A stretch of 64,000 nt of DNA from positions 5,208,001-5,272,000 of the forward strand of contig NC_019678.1 of NCBI RefSeq assembly GCF_000316665.1, read 5' to 3'. This DNA is from Rivularia sp. PCC 7116 (GTDB lineage: Bacteria; Cyanobacteriota; Cyanobacteriia; Cyanobacteriales; Nostocaceae). Position numbers and translations under genes: made by a program. Below are positions 36,174-47,143 of this stretch, in pieces (within the stretch, counting starts at the first letter, position 1; every line of letters begins with the position of its first letter). The notes under the pieces were generated by a model that was not told the DNA's origin, made no database searches, and was given only the letters and a program-made list of their open reading frames with translations.

Positions 36174-37466
36174 ATGCTGCTTCGACCTCACACTATGCGA
36201 ATTCTATATAAATTAAAACGTAGTATATTCAAGCCTTTAGCACGAGTTGTATGGAAGCTATTTTGCAATATATTTAAAATCGATATTAATTCCAGAAAGT
36301 CGAAAAAACTTATTCTCCAAGGCTTATTGTTTAGTTTGCTTTGCATAAGCTTAAGTCTGTTTTTTATCCAATTTATCAATATTTTTCAAGTTAATACTTC
36401 TATCGCAGCTACTACCATCGTGCCTCCCTTATCAGCAAAAAAATCTCAGATTGTTGATAATACGGGTAAAGTAGTCGTACTGCGTGGTATCAACTGGTTT
36501 GGCATGGAAGTTGATACCCATGCACCTCATGGTTTATGGGTTAGAGACTATAAGCAAATGCTCGCTCATATAAAAAGCTTGGGCTATAACATAATTCGCT
36601 TGCCTTATTCTGTGGAAGCGATGAAATCTTCACACATTAGTGGTGTTGATTTTTCTATTGGTGCAAATTCAGAACTTCATGGAAAAACTCCTTTAGAAGT
36701 TATGGATTTAGTTATCCAGGAAGCGCACAGACAGGGATTATTAATCTTATTAGATAGTCATTGTCTCAAGGATGGACATATTTCAGAAGTTTGGTATGGA
36801 GATGGTTTTACAGAAGAGGATTGGATAAATACCTGGATTCTTTTGGCTAAACGCTATAAAAATCAACCTAATGTTATCGGTGCAGATTTGAAAAACGAAC
36901 CCCACGGGCGGGCAAGTTGGGGAACCGATGATACTTCAACTGATTGGCGTTTAGCTGTTCAAAAGGCTGGAGACAAGATTCTTGATATTAATCCTGACTG
37001 GTTGATTGTAGTAGAGGGTATAGAAAAAAACGTACCCAATCAAATACAGCATGGTTACTTTTGGGGTGCAAATTTAGAAGGTGTTCGGGAATATCCCGTG
37101 CATCTAAAAAAACCTAGTAAACTGGTGTACTCTCCTCACGAATACGGTGGTTCAAAAGTTTCCTGGTTTCAAGAACCAGATTTTCCCAAAAATCTTTACC
37201 AGCGTTGGGAAATAGGATTTAACTACATTCATAGAAAAAATATTGCTCCCATTCTCGTTGGTGAATTTGGAGGGTATCACGTCGATCGCAAATCTAAAGA
37301 AGGCATTTGGCAGCGAAAGTTTGTAGATTATATTGCCCAAAACAAACTGAGCTTTGCTTATTGGTGTTGGAATCCCAACAGTAAAGGTACCGGAGGTGTA
37401 TTGCAAGATGATTGGCGAACAGTAAATGATTCAAAACAAGCGCTATTGAACAAAATATTACCTTAA
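36174..37466 (+). CDS. Membrane-anchored GH5-family glycoside hydrolase
   Basis: 430 residues. A basic N-terminal stretch and one hydrophobic helix (about 46-70, LILQGLLFSLLCISLSLFF) act as signal anchor, placing the enzyme outside the cytoplasmic membrane. The catalytic barrel starts RGINWFGMEVDTHAPHGLW; the acid/base glutamate is about Glu242 (LKNEPHG) and the nucleophile about Glu364 (VGEFGGYH), the canonical GH5 pair. Cellulase-like, but the true substrate is probably the locus's own polymer (editing, release or chain-length trimming). Translation may start at the ATG at 36174 or at 36195. Co-directional with the glycosyltransferases. Confidence 0.9.
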   Translation: MLLRPHTMRILYKLKRSIFKPLARVVWKLFCNIFKIDINSRKSKKLILQGLLFSLLCISLSLFFIQFINIFQVNTSIAATTIVPPLSAKKSQIVDNTGKVVVLRGINWFGMEVDTHAPHGLWVRDYKQMLAHIKSLGYNIIRLPYSVEAMKSSHISGVDFSIGANSELHGKTPLEVMDLVIQEAHRQGLLILLDSHCLKDGHISEVWYGDGFTEEDWINTWILLAKRYKNQPNVIGADLKNEPHGRASWGTDDTSTDWRLAVQKAGDKILDINPDWLIVVEGIEKNVPNQIQHGYFWGANLEGVREYPVHLKKPSKLVYSPHEYGGSKVSWFQEPDFPKNLYQRWEIGFNYIHRKNIAPILVGEFGGYHVDRKSKEGIWQRKFVDYIAQNKLSFAYWCWNPNSKGTGGVLQDDWRTVNDSKQALLNKILP

Positions 37467-37509
37467 TATGACATTTTCAAAGAATTTTAGATAAAAATTG
37501 ATTGCAATT

Positions 37510-38700
37510 ATGTTAAAAACTACGGCTCGTAAATTAAATTTTCCAGCAAAAGCTATTTCAAGCTTTCAAAAGCCCTATATTAATCATCATAAGAAACCCC
37601 GTATTTTAATAGTGTCAATGCGAGGTTATCAATCCGAAGCTTTTCGTTCGGCAGAATATGAATTTGAAGATGTAATTAATACTTTTGACAGTGCTGATTT
37701 ACTGTCACAGGCATATGTATCTAGCTTTAAATCCGAAGCTAGAAAGAAAATAGCCAACTATACTGGTTTAGCTTTAAATCAAAGCAAACTATTACGTTCT
37801 GGCTGCGAAGAATTAGTAATAGATCGAGAATATGATTTATTATTCTTTATTTGTCAGCATTTTTGGGATTTAACTTGTATTAACGATATCAAAGGATGGC
37901 GTGACAAATGCAAAAAAGCCGTTTTATGGATCGATGAACTTTGGGCAAAAGAAATTGAAAATCACAAAACTGCACTTTGTTTAAAACTTGCCAAAGACTT
38001 TGACTATATATTTACGACTCAAAGTCAAAGTGTGAATGCTATCAGCCAATTAGTTAAACGTCCTTGTTACAGTTTGCCTTATGCCGTTGATGCAGTAAAG
38101 TTTTGTCCTTATCCCCAAGATCCTCAAAGACATATTGATGTTTACAGCATAGGTCGTCGCTCGTCAATTGTACATCAGTCTTTGCTTAAATTAACTGAAC
38201 GCGACAACTTCCTCTATTTATACGATACTCTAAGGGGTCTAGAAATGAGGAATTATAAAGAACATCGAACTTTGTATAGTAATTTAATTAAAAGAAGCCG
38301 CTATTTTATTGCTAACAAAGCAAAATTTGATAGTGGGAGTCAAACAGGTACTCAAGAAGAATTAGGTTCCCGCTTTTTTGAAGGTGCAGCAGGGGGAGCA
38401 GTTATGCTGGGAATTCCACCAGTTTGCGAAGCTTATAGTAAATATTTTGACTGGCCTGATGCTGTAATTGAAGTACCGGATAATACTACTGAGATAGCGG
38501 ATATCATCGCTGAACTAGATGCACAACCAGAAAAGCTGCGGAAAATACGTAAAGACAATATAATTAATTCATTACTGAGACATGATTGGGTATATCGTTG
38601 GGAAGAAATTTTAAATAAAGTTGGACTGGAGAATACTTCAGAAATGTTAGTCAGAAAAACCTATTTGAATAATCTAGCAAAGGTGGTTTCGATTGTATAA
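37510..38700 (+). CDS. CgeB-like glycosyltransferase
   Basis: About 397 residues. A GT-B type enzyme of the CgeB / glycosyltransferase-1 group: the C-terminal segment GSRFFEGAAGGAVMLGIPP, with the following PDNTTEIADIIAELDAQPE, matches the Glyco_trans_1_2 signature. A TTG at 37498 is in frame, but the ATG at 37510 is preferred. Last gene of the rightward exopolysaccharide unit, followed by a strong hairpin at 38767. Donor sugar unknown. Confidence 0.82.
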   Translation: MLKTTARKLNFPAKAISSFQKPYINHHKKPRILIVSMRGYQSEAFRSAEYEFEDVINTFDSADLLSQAYVSSFKSEARKKIANYTGLALNQSKLLRSGCEELVIDREYDLLFFICQHFWDLTCINDIKGWRDKCKKAVLWIDELWAKEIENHKTALCLKLAKDFDYIFTTQSQSVNAISQLVKRPCYSLPYAVDAVKFCPYPQDPQRHIDVYSIGRRSSIVHQSLLKLTERDNFLYLYDTLRGLEMRNYKEHRTLYSNLIKRSRYFIANKAKFDSGSQTGTQEELGSRFFEGAAGGAVMLGIPPVCEAYSKYFDWPDAVIEVPDNTTEIADIIAELDAQPEKLRKIRKDNIINSLLRHDWVYRWEEILNKVGLENTSEMLVRKTYLNNLAKVVSIV

Positions 38701-38766
38701 AGCTAATCGTAAATAAAACATAGGTTATTGAGTTTTTTACGCATCAGTTTGGACATCTTATTTATG

Positions 38767-38798
38767 AACCCTTCTATTAAAAAAACCATAGAGGGGTT
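38767..38798 (+). terminator. Terminator of the rightward EPS transcription unit
   Basis: AACCCTTCTAT, 10-base A-rich loop, ATAGAGGGGTT: an 11-base stem with one G-U pair, 67 bases after the CgeB-like stop. T-richness immediately after is modest. Confidence 0.65.
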
Positions 38799-39180
38799 TA
38801 TTGCTATATACAGATTTTTTTGAATAGCGTTTACTTCCATCACAATCATCTGCAAATTAAAAGTACATATTATGTTGTTAGTTGCAAAATTATCCTATTG
38901 CATGAAGACACTCTAAGAATACCTAAACTCAATCAACAATTAAATCGGATTACTGTAGTGGCTTTCGATTGAATAAGCTGTTGCGTGTTTAATTTATAAA
39001 AATCAGCGCCCAAGATACTTGCATTACAATAATTTTAATTCGTCTATTTATACAATTAGTCGCACATCAGCTTAGTATCAAGTTCGGATAAATACTTGTA
39101 GTTAGAACTTATACGACGGCACATATTTTTCTTGTACACCGGGCAAAATGCAGTTTAGGTTTTCTAGCCGCTTTATATAC

Positions 39181-39309
39181 TTAGGATTTACGCAACCGAA
39201 ACATTTGAACGTAGGGTGCCGTGACACTTTTAGCTATGTAGAAACGTAGTAATAATGTTTTTAGTGTCACGCACCAACCAGATGTTATGACAATTGCGTA
39301 AGTCCTGAT
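39181..39309. mobile_element. MITE-like element (129 bp) with TTAGGATTTACGCAA ends
   Basis: Terminal inverted repeats TTAGGATTTACGCAA and TTGCGTAAGTCCTGA (two mismatches), with internal arms GTGACAC/GTGTCAC. No ORF. A related segment (CTTACGCAACCG ... TGTCACGCACCAACCAGA) occurs at 47381-47530, so this is a dispersed family, probably mobilised in trans by a transposase elsewhere. Confidence 0.7.
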
Positions 39310-39652
39310 ACCTTCACGATGCTATGAGAACATTTGAAACCACCACGAGGATTTCTAACAATTTTTAATTGCTGCCCCTTGTATCGCAGTTTTCAGTTTT
39401 TAGAATATACACCTCTCCTTAATAAGGGGAAAAGCATGAGGTTGATCGGAGTGTATTGCACCCAAATGAAAAGCGCTATATTCTGTTAACCTCAGCCCTG
39501 TTATAATTTCCCAAACATCCTTTCATAAGTGAAATAAATTTAATTAGCTATGAATAAACAGCGGTCAGAATATTCTGCCGCTTCGCATAAAATTTTACAT
39601 ATATGTATGAGTGTGAATGATATTTTGGCTCGCTAATTGCCTATTTATCTAA

Positions 39653-40438
39653 TTAATATTTGTCAGCTAATAAAGCTTGCTGAGTATCTTTGGAGTTTTT
39701 ATTCATATACATACTTAGCCTTTGTTTTAAAATCAAGAAGATAAAAGGAACATCGTCTAGTAAATATCTCTTCCATAATCTTTTCGGCTCGCATAATAAT
39801 CTAAACAACCATTCTAATCCGATTTCACTCATCCATTTCGGTGCTCTTTTGACATTTCCCGCTTCAAAATCAATGGTTGCTCCTAATGCCATAAATATCT
39901 TGATAAATTTTAAATCACCTTTGTATTTATACAACCACTTTTCTTGCTTTGGCGCACCTAAACCTATAACTAAAACTGTCGCATCCGAATTATTAATTAA
40001 TCTGATTATTTTCATACATTCTACTTCATCTTTTTCAAAGCCAAAAGGTGGAGAATAACTATTAACAACAATCTTTCTTCCTGTTTTATTATTAATTTGC
40101 CTTTGGGCTTTTTTAGCTACTCCTTGGGCTGCGCCTAATAGAAAAATTTTAATATCCTCGTTGTTTTTATGGTAATTGCAAAATGCAGGCAGTAAGTCAG
40201 AACCAGATATTTTTTCTTGAATTGGCGTTCCTAAAAATTTAGATGCATACATCACTATTTGACTATCGCAAATTTTATAATCACCGATGCTATAAGATTT
40301 GACAAATTCTGAGTCTTTTTGAAGTTTAATAATATGGTCTACGTTTGGCGTAAATACTACTCCTGACTTTAAATTATCAAGCAATTCTTGTTTAGAACAA
40401 TTATCAATTTCTAAGTTTAAAATTCTAATTTTCTTCAT
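39653..40438 (-). CDS. WecG/TagA/CpsF-family glycosyltransferase
   Basis: 261 residues. The GT26 family, which adds the second sugar (often N-acetylmannosamine) to a lipid-linked GlcNAc. Features: FTPNVDHIIKLQKDSEF with the conserved NVDH, ICDSQIVMYASKFLGTPIQEKISGSDL, FLLGAAQGVA, and VLVIGLGAPKQEKWLYK. Cytosolic, membrane-associated. It would act directly after the WecA-like transferase at 47722. Preceded by a very long non-coding region. Confidence 0.9.
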   Translation of the reverse strand: MKKIRILNLEIDNCSKQELLDNLKSGVVFTPNVDHIIKLQKDSEFVKSYSIGDYKICDSQIVMYASKFLGTPIQEKISGSDLLPAFCNYHKNNEDIKIFLLGAAQGVAKKAQRQINNKTGRKIVVNSYSPPFGFEKDEVECMKIIRLINNSDATVLVIGLGAPKQEKWLYKYKGDLKFIKIFMALGATIDFEAGNVKRAPKWMSEIGLEWLFRLLCEPKRLWKRYLLDDVPFIFLILKQRLSMYMNKNSKDTQQALLADKY

Positions 40439-41858
40439 GATAGCTTTTAGTAACGCTGATAACTAAATGTATCTTCTTGAAACGAAAAATAGTGTTGAAA
40501 TATCATTTTTTTCAACCCCATATTTATTAATTCCAAAGTAAGTATCATCTTTATTAATCTAATTTAAAATCATAAACAAGATAGTACGCCTGTAACATAA
40601 AATAACTTTTTACTATTGCTATAAAGTCAGGAAAGTTGATTATTTTTAACAAAGTTATATATCTGAAAGTATTTACGTAAAATAAATATTCATTTTCTTT
40701 GTATTAACTATTACACCTGCTTTACAAATTGATGATAAACAATTGAAGCGAATATTTTGATGATTTTTTTGACTATTAAGAATGAGCAGAGTCAATTATG
40801 ATTAGCCTCTAAGTTCATCATTTTTATTTATTATCATAATAAAAAAGATATCATATAAATTTAAATGATAAATAGCACTTCACCTATTTTTCATTAAAAA
40901 AAAATATAAATCAGAAGTAATACGGTTGCTGAAAATAACTATATAGAGAATAGAGATTATACCTTTTACTTGATATAAAAATATATAAATAATATTATTT
41001 TTCTGTAAAGAATTAATCAATATTATCTTAATGATAAATCTTTACTTATTTCAAATAAGGGTTATTACTTATGAGTATAAAATACAATCACCTTTCATCT
41101 AAAAAATTGTCGATTAAAATTTCATCTATGTATTAATCCGCACAAGACAAATTAAAATAGACCGTAAGTCTTTTAGAGCATTTGAATATAGAGATAATAG
41201 CAGTAGTCTGCTTTATTATCGGTAAGCTTAAATTAAAGCCTGAAAATTTTGGGCGTTGCTGTTAGCGAAGCGTGACGTTAGCCATATAAAAATATGAATA
41301 GCCCCCCAACCCCCAATCTTGGTGGAGAAATGTATTTTAAAGTCCCCCAATTTTGGGGGATTTAGGGGGCTAGTAAATGTGAGAAAGATAAATTCATACT
41401 TCAATTCAGCAATGCCAAATTTTGAGTCTTAATAATATTTAGTGCCGCGAGATAAATCATAGTTCATACTTGTAGCCATAATTGCATTGCAAACAATCTA
41501 ATTCCAATGATTTAGCAAATCATGATTGGGCAAGCTAGTTACATTGATAGACAAGAAAATTAGCTAAATTTCCCCGATGCCTCCTCTGCGTAGATATGAA
41601 GTATCAATTTAGATATTAAGAGCCAACTATAGTTACTATATTTTTTATTTAGTATATATTGCTCATAATGTGTATATTTTTTTGTCAACCGTTAAATCAC
41701 TACATTATTAATTATATATATGTAGCTATTTATCATAATTTCTGCCTAATTAAGGATGTAGCTATAATTTTTTTGGTGTTAAATATTAAATACTGCCGTC
41801 ATATAGACTAAAAATAAGCTAGTCGATATTTAAGTGGCTATATCTATTAGGAGTGAGC
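40439..41858. other. 1.4 kb non-coding region, strongly AT-rich
   Basis: Longest non-coding stretch of the window, between divergent wecG-like and beta-barrel genes. Apart from the inverted repeat at 41301-41371 and the AGGAG that serves the barrel gene, I see only AT-rich, low-complexity sequence with no ORF of 60 codons. Possible site of regulatory RNAs or a decayed gene. Confidence 0.5.
41301..41371. repeat. Dispersed C/G-rich inverted repeat (GCCCCCCAACCCCCAA ... TTTAGGGGGCT)
   Basis: Outer arms AGCCCCCCAACCCCCAA and TTGGGGGATTTAGGGGGCT, with a second inner palindrome TCCCCCAATTTTGGGGGA. A well-known kind of dispersed palindrome in filamentous cyanobacteria; GC-rich against very AT-rich surroundings. 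Confidence 0.7.
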
Positions 41859-42701
41859 GTGAATAAAATTTTTCTTCGCAAAAGCGTTTTTTCGCTGAGT
41901 TTGGCAGCTATTTCATTATTAAGTAGTAGCTTATCTGCTTCTGCTCAAACAGTTGAGAAAACAATCGAGCAACAATTCGTACAATCAGATCGAGTTACTT
42001 CAAAACAGGAAAATACACCTGTTGAGCATTTTAGCTCGAGTTTTGCTAACCAAGATTCCGAAAAGTCACATCTATTAGTAAATCCAGAGCTAGTAACACC
42101 TAAGAGATATACTCAAAAGTCTCAAAATACAGCACCAGTTCCTGGAACAACAGTAACTTCATCTGCTGCACTCGCAAGTCAGAGTCAGCAAGCATCTTCT
42201 CTTCGTGAGCATCCACAAGCTAATCAAAAAATATCTGATTCGTCGCAATTAGCCCAAGCGGATATAGATTTTGGTGGCTCAACTCGCGGCGGTTCTAGCT
42301 ATATCGGGGTTGCCGGAAATATCGGTTTAGGTGGCGATTCTGCTTTAGGCGATGGTAACTTTATGGTTATCAGTAAAGTTGGGCTAACAGACATTTTGTC
42401 AGTACGTCCATCAGTCGTGCTTGGTGACGATACTGTAATTTTAGTTCCCCTTACCTATGACTTTTCTTTCAAGCAAGTAGCAGATCCCTTTCGCGAACCA
42501 TTACCTTTTTCTCCTTATGCTGGCGCTGGTTTAGCTTATGCGACTGGAGATGATTCAGAATTAACCTTTTTGCTTACTGGCGGTGTAGATGTACCAATAA
42601 CCGATAAGTTAACAGCGACAGCAGCTGTTAATGCAGCATTCTTCGACGAAACTGACCTCGGTCTTTCTGTAGGAGTTGGTTATAACTTCGGCGGCTTCTA
42701 A
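41859..42701 (+). CDS. Secreted beta-barrel outer-membrane-like protein
   Basis: About 280 residues. A classic signal peptide (MNKIFLRKSVFSLSLAAISLLSSSLSASA, cut before Q) is followed by a low-complexity Ser/Gln/Pro linker up to about residue 130. A C-terminal barrel-like domain then has alternating strands, for example YIGVAGNIGLGGDSALGD, FAGAGLAYATGDD-like YAGAGLAYATGDDSE, and LGLSVGVGYNFGGF ending in aromatic Phe as in outer-membrane porins. Start GTG at 41859 is preferred because AGGAG (41849-41853) overlaps an earlier in-frame GTG at 41853. Function unknown; it resembles small OmpA-like/OprG-like barrels. Confidence 0.82.
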   Translation: MNKIFLRKSVFSLSLAAISLLSSSLSASAQTVEKTIEQQFVQSDRVTSKQENTPVEHFSSSFANQDSEKSHLLVNPELVTPKRYTQKSQNTAPVPGTTVTSSAALASQSQQASSLREHPQANQKISDSSQLAQADIDFGGSTRGGSSYIGVAGNIGLGGDSALGDGNFMVISKVGLTDILSVRPSVVLGDDTVILVPLTYDFSFKQVADPFREPLPFSPYAGAGLAYATGDDSELTFLLTGGVDVPITDKLTATAAVNAAFFDETDLGLSVGVGYNFGGF

Positions 42702-43011
42702 GCTCATATGGTTTAATTAACAGTGCGGCAAGTAGGGGAAAACTAAAAATTTTTCCTTGCTTCCGCGTTTAGATATATGAGGCAAGCTAATTTTTTGTTT
42801 ATCTAAGATGGAACAAAAACTATTCTCAATAGCCCCTCAATTTATTGATGGGTATTTTGTAAATAGAAATAAATATGAGTAATTATAAGTAACTATAAAA
42901 AATCATAAATATCGGTACATCTAAAATATTTTGAATGCACTCTTAATTCTATTTATATTAATTAGTAAAATATCTTTTGGCGAAAAGTATAATACTTCTA
43001 ATAATTGAAAC
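42702..43011. other. Intergenic region
   Basis: 310 bp between the barrel gene and tRNA-Ser. Nothing recognised beyond AT-rich sequence. Confidence 0.5.
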
Positions 43012-43099
43012 GGAGAGGGAGGGATTCGAACCCTCGATGGGGTTAAAACCCCATAACTCCTTAGCAGGGAGCCGCTTTCAACCACTCAGCCACCTCTCC
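43012..43099 (-). tRNA. trnS-GCU: tRNA-Ser (GCU anticodon)
   Basis: 88 nt on the minus strand. Acceptor GGAGAGG pairs CCTCTCC. The anticodon loop CTGCTAA gives GCU, reading AGC/AGU. The long variable arm (ATGGGGTTTTAACCCCAT) is typical of class II tRNAs, and T-arm GAGGGTTCGAATCCCTC is intact. The CCA end is not encoded. Confidence 0.96.
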
Positions 43100-43220
43100 A
43101 AGGTCGTAACAAATATAGATGTTAGCAGAAAATTTATAAAGAGTCAATACTCAAATTATTTAAATTGCGTACACACTAGGATACAGCTTGATATATCCCA
43201 GTGCGACTATGTTTTTCACC

Positions 43221-44126
43221 TTAAGAAATTTGCGATCGCAACCAAGCAAAAGGTAAAGTCCCGATTTTTTTCCACTGTGGTACGTAGGCACGTTGATTGA
43301 ACACGTCATAGCCATTGCGTTCAATAACGCTCAAAATGCGGCTGTAGTGCATTAGAGCGGCCCATACTGGCAAGCGAGCATCTGGATGTAGATAACTAAT
43401 TCCTTTCTCTGCTTGGGCGTAAAATTGCCGCGCTCTTTGAATTTGACATTTCATTAAAGAACGCCATCGCTCATCAACTACTCCTTTGAGTAAATCTTTC
43501 TCGGTGTAGTTGAATTGTGCTAAATCTTCAGTGGGAATATAAATTCGACCTCGTTGGGCATCTTCACCGACATCGCGAAGAATGTTAGTAAGTTGACAGG
43601 CTATTCCTAAAGTTACTGCTTCATTTATTGGAATATACGGCTGTTTACAACGGTTCCAAGGAGCGGTATTAGCTTGGGAATCTATGCCCATCACCATCGT
43701 TGACATTAAACCTACAGTACCGGCTACCCGATAACAGTAAAGATATAAATCATCAAAAGTGGAGTAGCGGTTGCGGTACAAATCCATGCGCTGACCGGAA
43801 ATCATATCCCGAAAGGGTTGAATATCCATTGAATAGCGCTTTAATGTATCCGCAAGAGCCACATCAACATTTTCCTGAGGATGTTGAGCAAAAATTAATT
43901 CGAGCTGCTTTTCCCATAAATCTAGAGTTTCGGGAGTAGTCATAGCAGCAGCAGGACCGTCCACTAATTCATCAGTACGACGACACCAGGCATAAATTGC
44001 CCAAATTGCACGTCGCTTTTCTGGACTCATCAACAAAGTACCCAAATAAAAAGTTTTGGAATGCTTTGCGGTGATTTGCTGACAAATTTTGTAGGACTCA
44101 TCCACGGAGACCGTCGTCGTTTTCAT
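43221..44126 (-). CDS. crtB: Phytoene synthase
   Basis: Head-to-head condensation of two geranylgeranyl diphosphates to phytoene, the entry step of carotenoid synthesis. Aspartate-rich motifs WCRRTDELVDGPA and LRDVGEDAQRGRIYIP are present, with the TAxTVGLM-like region AGTVGLMSTMVMG between them. The first in-frame ATG (44156) lies inside crtP. The one at 44126 is 13 bases after the crtP stop and gives 301 residues beginning MKTTTVSVDESY. Co-transcribed with crtP upstream, the common cyanobacterial arrangement. Confidence 0.95.
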   Translation of the reverse strand: MKTTTVSVDESYKICQQITAKHSKTFYLGTLLMSPEKRRAIWAIYAWCRRTDELVDGPAAAMTTPETLDLWEKQLELIFAQHPQENVDVALADTLKRYSMDIQPFRDMISGQRMDLYRNRYSTFDDLYLYCYRVAGTVGLMSTMVMGIDSQANTAPWNRCKQPYIPINEAVTLGIACQLTNILRDVGEDAQRGRIYIPTEDLAQFNYTEKDLLKGVVDERWRSLMKCQIQRARQFYAQAEKGISYLHPDARLPVWAALMHYSRILSVIERNGYDVFNQRAYVPQWKKIGTLPFAWLRSQIS

Positions 44127-44139
44127 GCATGGGGGGGAA

Positions 44140-45579
<1,440 letters not shown>

Positions 45580-46186
45580 TTACCGTATTGTTATTTAATA
45601 TTTTCTGCGTTTTGTAGTTTTCATTATACTTTGCATTCCGTTACATTTTGCATTTGTCATAGCATCGTTTTTCCAATTTTTGCCGTTCAATGGGGTTGAT
45701 AGCTTGTTTACGCCTCAAGTTTTGCTAAATAATTTGCTCGATAAGTAGAAAGTAGTAACTTATGCTGAGATTAAGCGCGATGAGAATTCACTATTCATCA
45801 GTTGTCCTTACAATCGGCTCTGTTGTTAGTTCTGACACCGATCGAAAAACTTACAGATTTATATGAAAGGTATTTTAATCATTTTGCAGTCTTGAACAAT
45901 AATCCTATATGCGAGAGAAAACTATTAATTTTTCTGGCTATTGTTTTTTGCTGATAGTATAAATTTTAACTTCTTAATCTTCTGTTTATGCTATGAGCAT
46001 CTTTATATGTAATAGCCAATATCTATGCAATGTATATCAATTTCATAGTTTCTAATCATATATAGTTAATTCATCTGTAGATCGTCGCAAAGCATTATTT
46101 CTCGACAAATGCGTAAATCATATTGCTCTCAAACTATATATTTTTAATATATATTTATCAAAAACTTAAGCGAAGTGCGTTTTCTC
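45580..46186. other. Intergenic region upstream of crtP
   Basis: 607 bp containing the crtP promoter and the downstream end of the PhyH-type gene. AT-rich; no ORF, RNA or repeat recognised. Confidence 0.5.
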
Positions 46187-47143
46187 TTAATTTAAAACTT
46201 GAAGATTGGAAGTATCCCTATTATCATTTTGCATTCCATAATCGGTTGTAGCAAATTCGATTTGTAATAAAAGACGGTCTTTATGAGTTGGAGTGAGTCC
46301 TTTATGAAAGCATAGCGGATTTTCTATAAATCCAAAACCAGCTTTACCGCAAATAGTTACAAAAGAATCTTCACCATAATAATCAATAATATCTGTGTCT
46401 TTTTCTCTTTTACGCAGCAATACATGAGAAAACTTTTTATGTTTATGACTACCTCGCACGCAAATGTGAGGACCACTTGTATCATCTACATCGGTTAGAT
46501 AGAAAAAGAACTTTAAGAATTTATAATCATCTAAATCATAGTGAAACATTTGCGCGTTTTGTCTGCGCTCCCAATCTGAAGATTCTCCAGCAAAACTCCA
46601 CCAAAGCTGATTTCCTTGATGTATAGGTTCTTTCTCTAAATATTTTGCTGCTATTGCCAATAGCTGAGAATCATTCTGCAATTTAGAAATAGCAGGACAC
46701 AGTTCTGCTGTATTGAAGTAGCAACCTACTTTAATACCTTTTCTTAGTTGAGCCTCTGCTTCCGCTTTTTGGTGATAATAAAATCCAAGATGTGATTTAC
46801 GATTACCATAGCAAGCAGTGTTTTTGGCAAACTCTACAATTTCTCTGACTATTTTTTTTGGAAGCTGTAAATTTAAATAAAAACCTTCTTTTTTAAGCTG
46901 TGTTACGGCTTCATCTATATCAATTTTATGAAAAATCGAATCTTTTGTTGTTAAAGGTAATTGATATGACTTTTCCGAACTATAAGATAAATATTTCATC
47001 ATAGTTCTTCCAACCTGAAATCGGCTCATCTTACGCATAAAAAGCCATTTAGGATTTTTTGTTAAGCCTTTATAGTTCTCATAACAATGGTCGTACATTT
47101 GCGACCATATTGTCGGAGAGTTTACAAATTTATTAATCATCAT
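46187..47143 (-). CDS. PhyH-type Fe(II)/2-oxoglutarate dioxygenase family protein
   Basis: 318 residues. A double-stranded beta-helix core is recognisable by the iron ligands HxD (His201, Asp203 in MFHYDLDDY) and distal His280 (CFHKGLTPTHKDR), with Arg290 as probable 2-oxoglutarate ligand. The N-terminal about 100 residues are helical and lack assignment. The substrate is unknown. Its position beside polysaccharide genes suggests modification of a glycan, lipid or peptide constituent, but that is only context. No signal peptide. Confidence 0.8.
   Translation of the reverse strand: MMINKFVNSPTIWSQMYDHCYENYKGLTKNPKWLFMRKMSRFQVGRTMMKYLSYSSEKSYQLPLTTKDSIFHKIDIDEAVTQLKKEGFYLNLQLPKKIVREIVEFAKNTACYGNRKSHLGFYYHQKAEAEAQLRKGIKVGCYFNTAELCPAISKLQNDSQLLAIAAKYLEKEPIHQGNQLWWSFAGESSDWERRQNAQMFHYDLDDYKFLKFFFYLTDVDDTSGPHICVRGSHKHKKFSHVLLRKREKDTDIIDYYGEDSFVTICGKAGFGFIENPLCFHKGLTPTHKDRLLLQIEFATTDYGMQNDNRDTSNLQVLN

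Larger units (their letters stand above)
38701..39652. other. Non-coding region with terminator and MITE-like element
   Basis: 952 bp between convergent genes. It holds the terminator at 38767 and the inverted-repeat element at 39181-39309. A small palindrome, CTCCTTAATAAGGGG, occurs near 39415-39430. No protein-coding signal is seen. Confidence 0.6.

Noticed and set aside
36174-37466. Cellulose synthase operon partner (BcsZ-like)
   Set aside because: No bcsA/bcsB-like genes are nearby; the context is a Wzx/Wzy pathway, so GH5 is not evidence for cellulose.
42977-43300. 107-codon ORF across the tRNA-Ser gene
   Set aside because: It reads antisense through tRNA-Ser (the familiar GGRDSNP-like shadow) and into crtB; a spurious translation.
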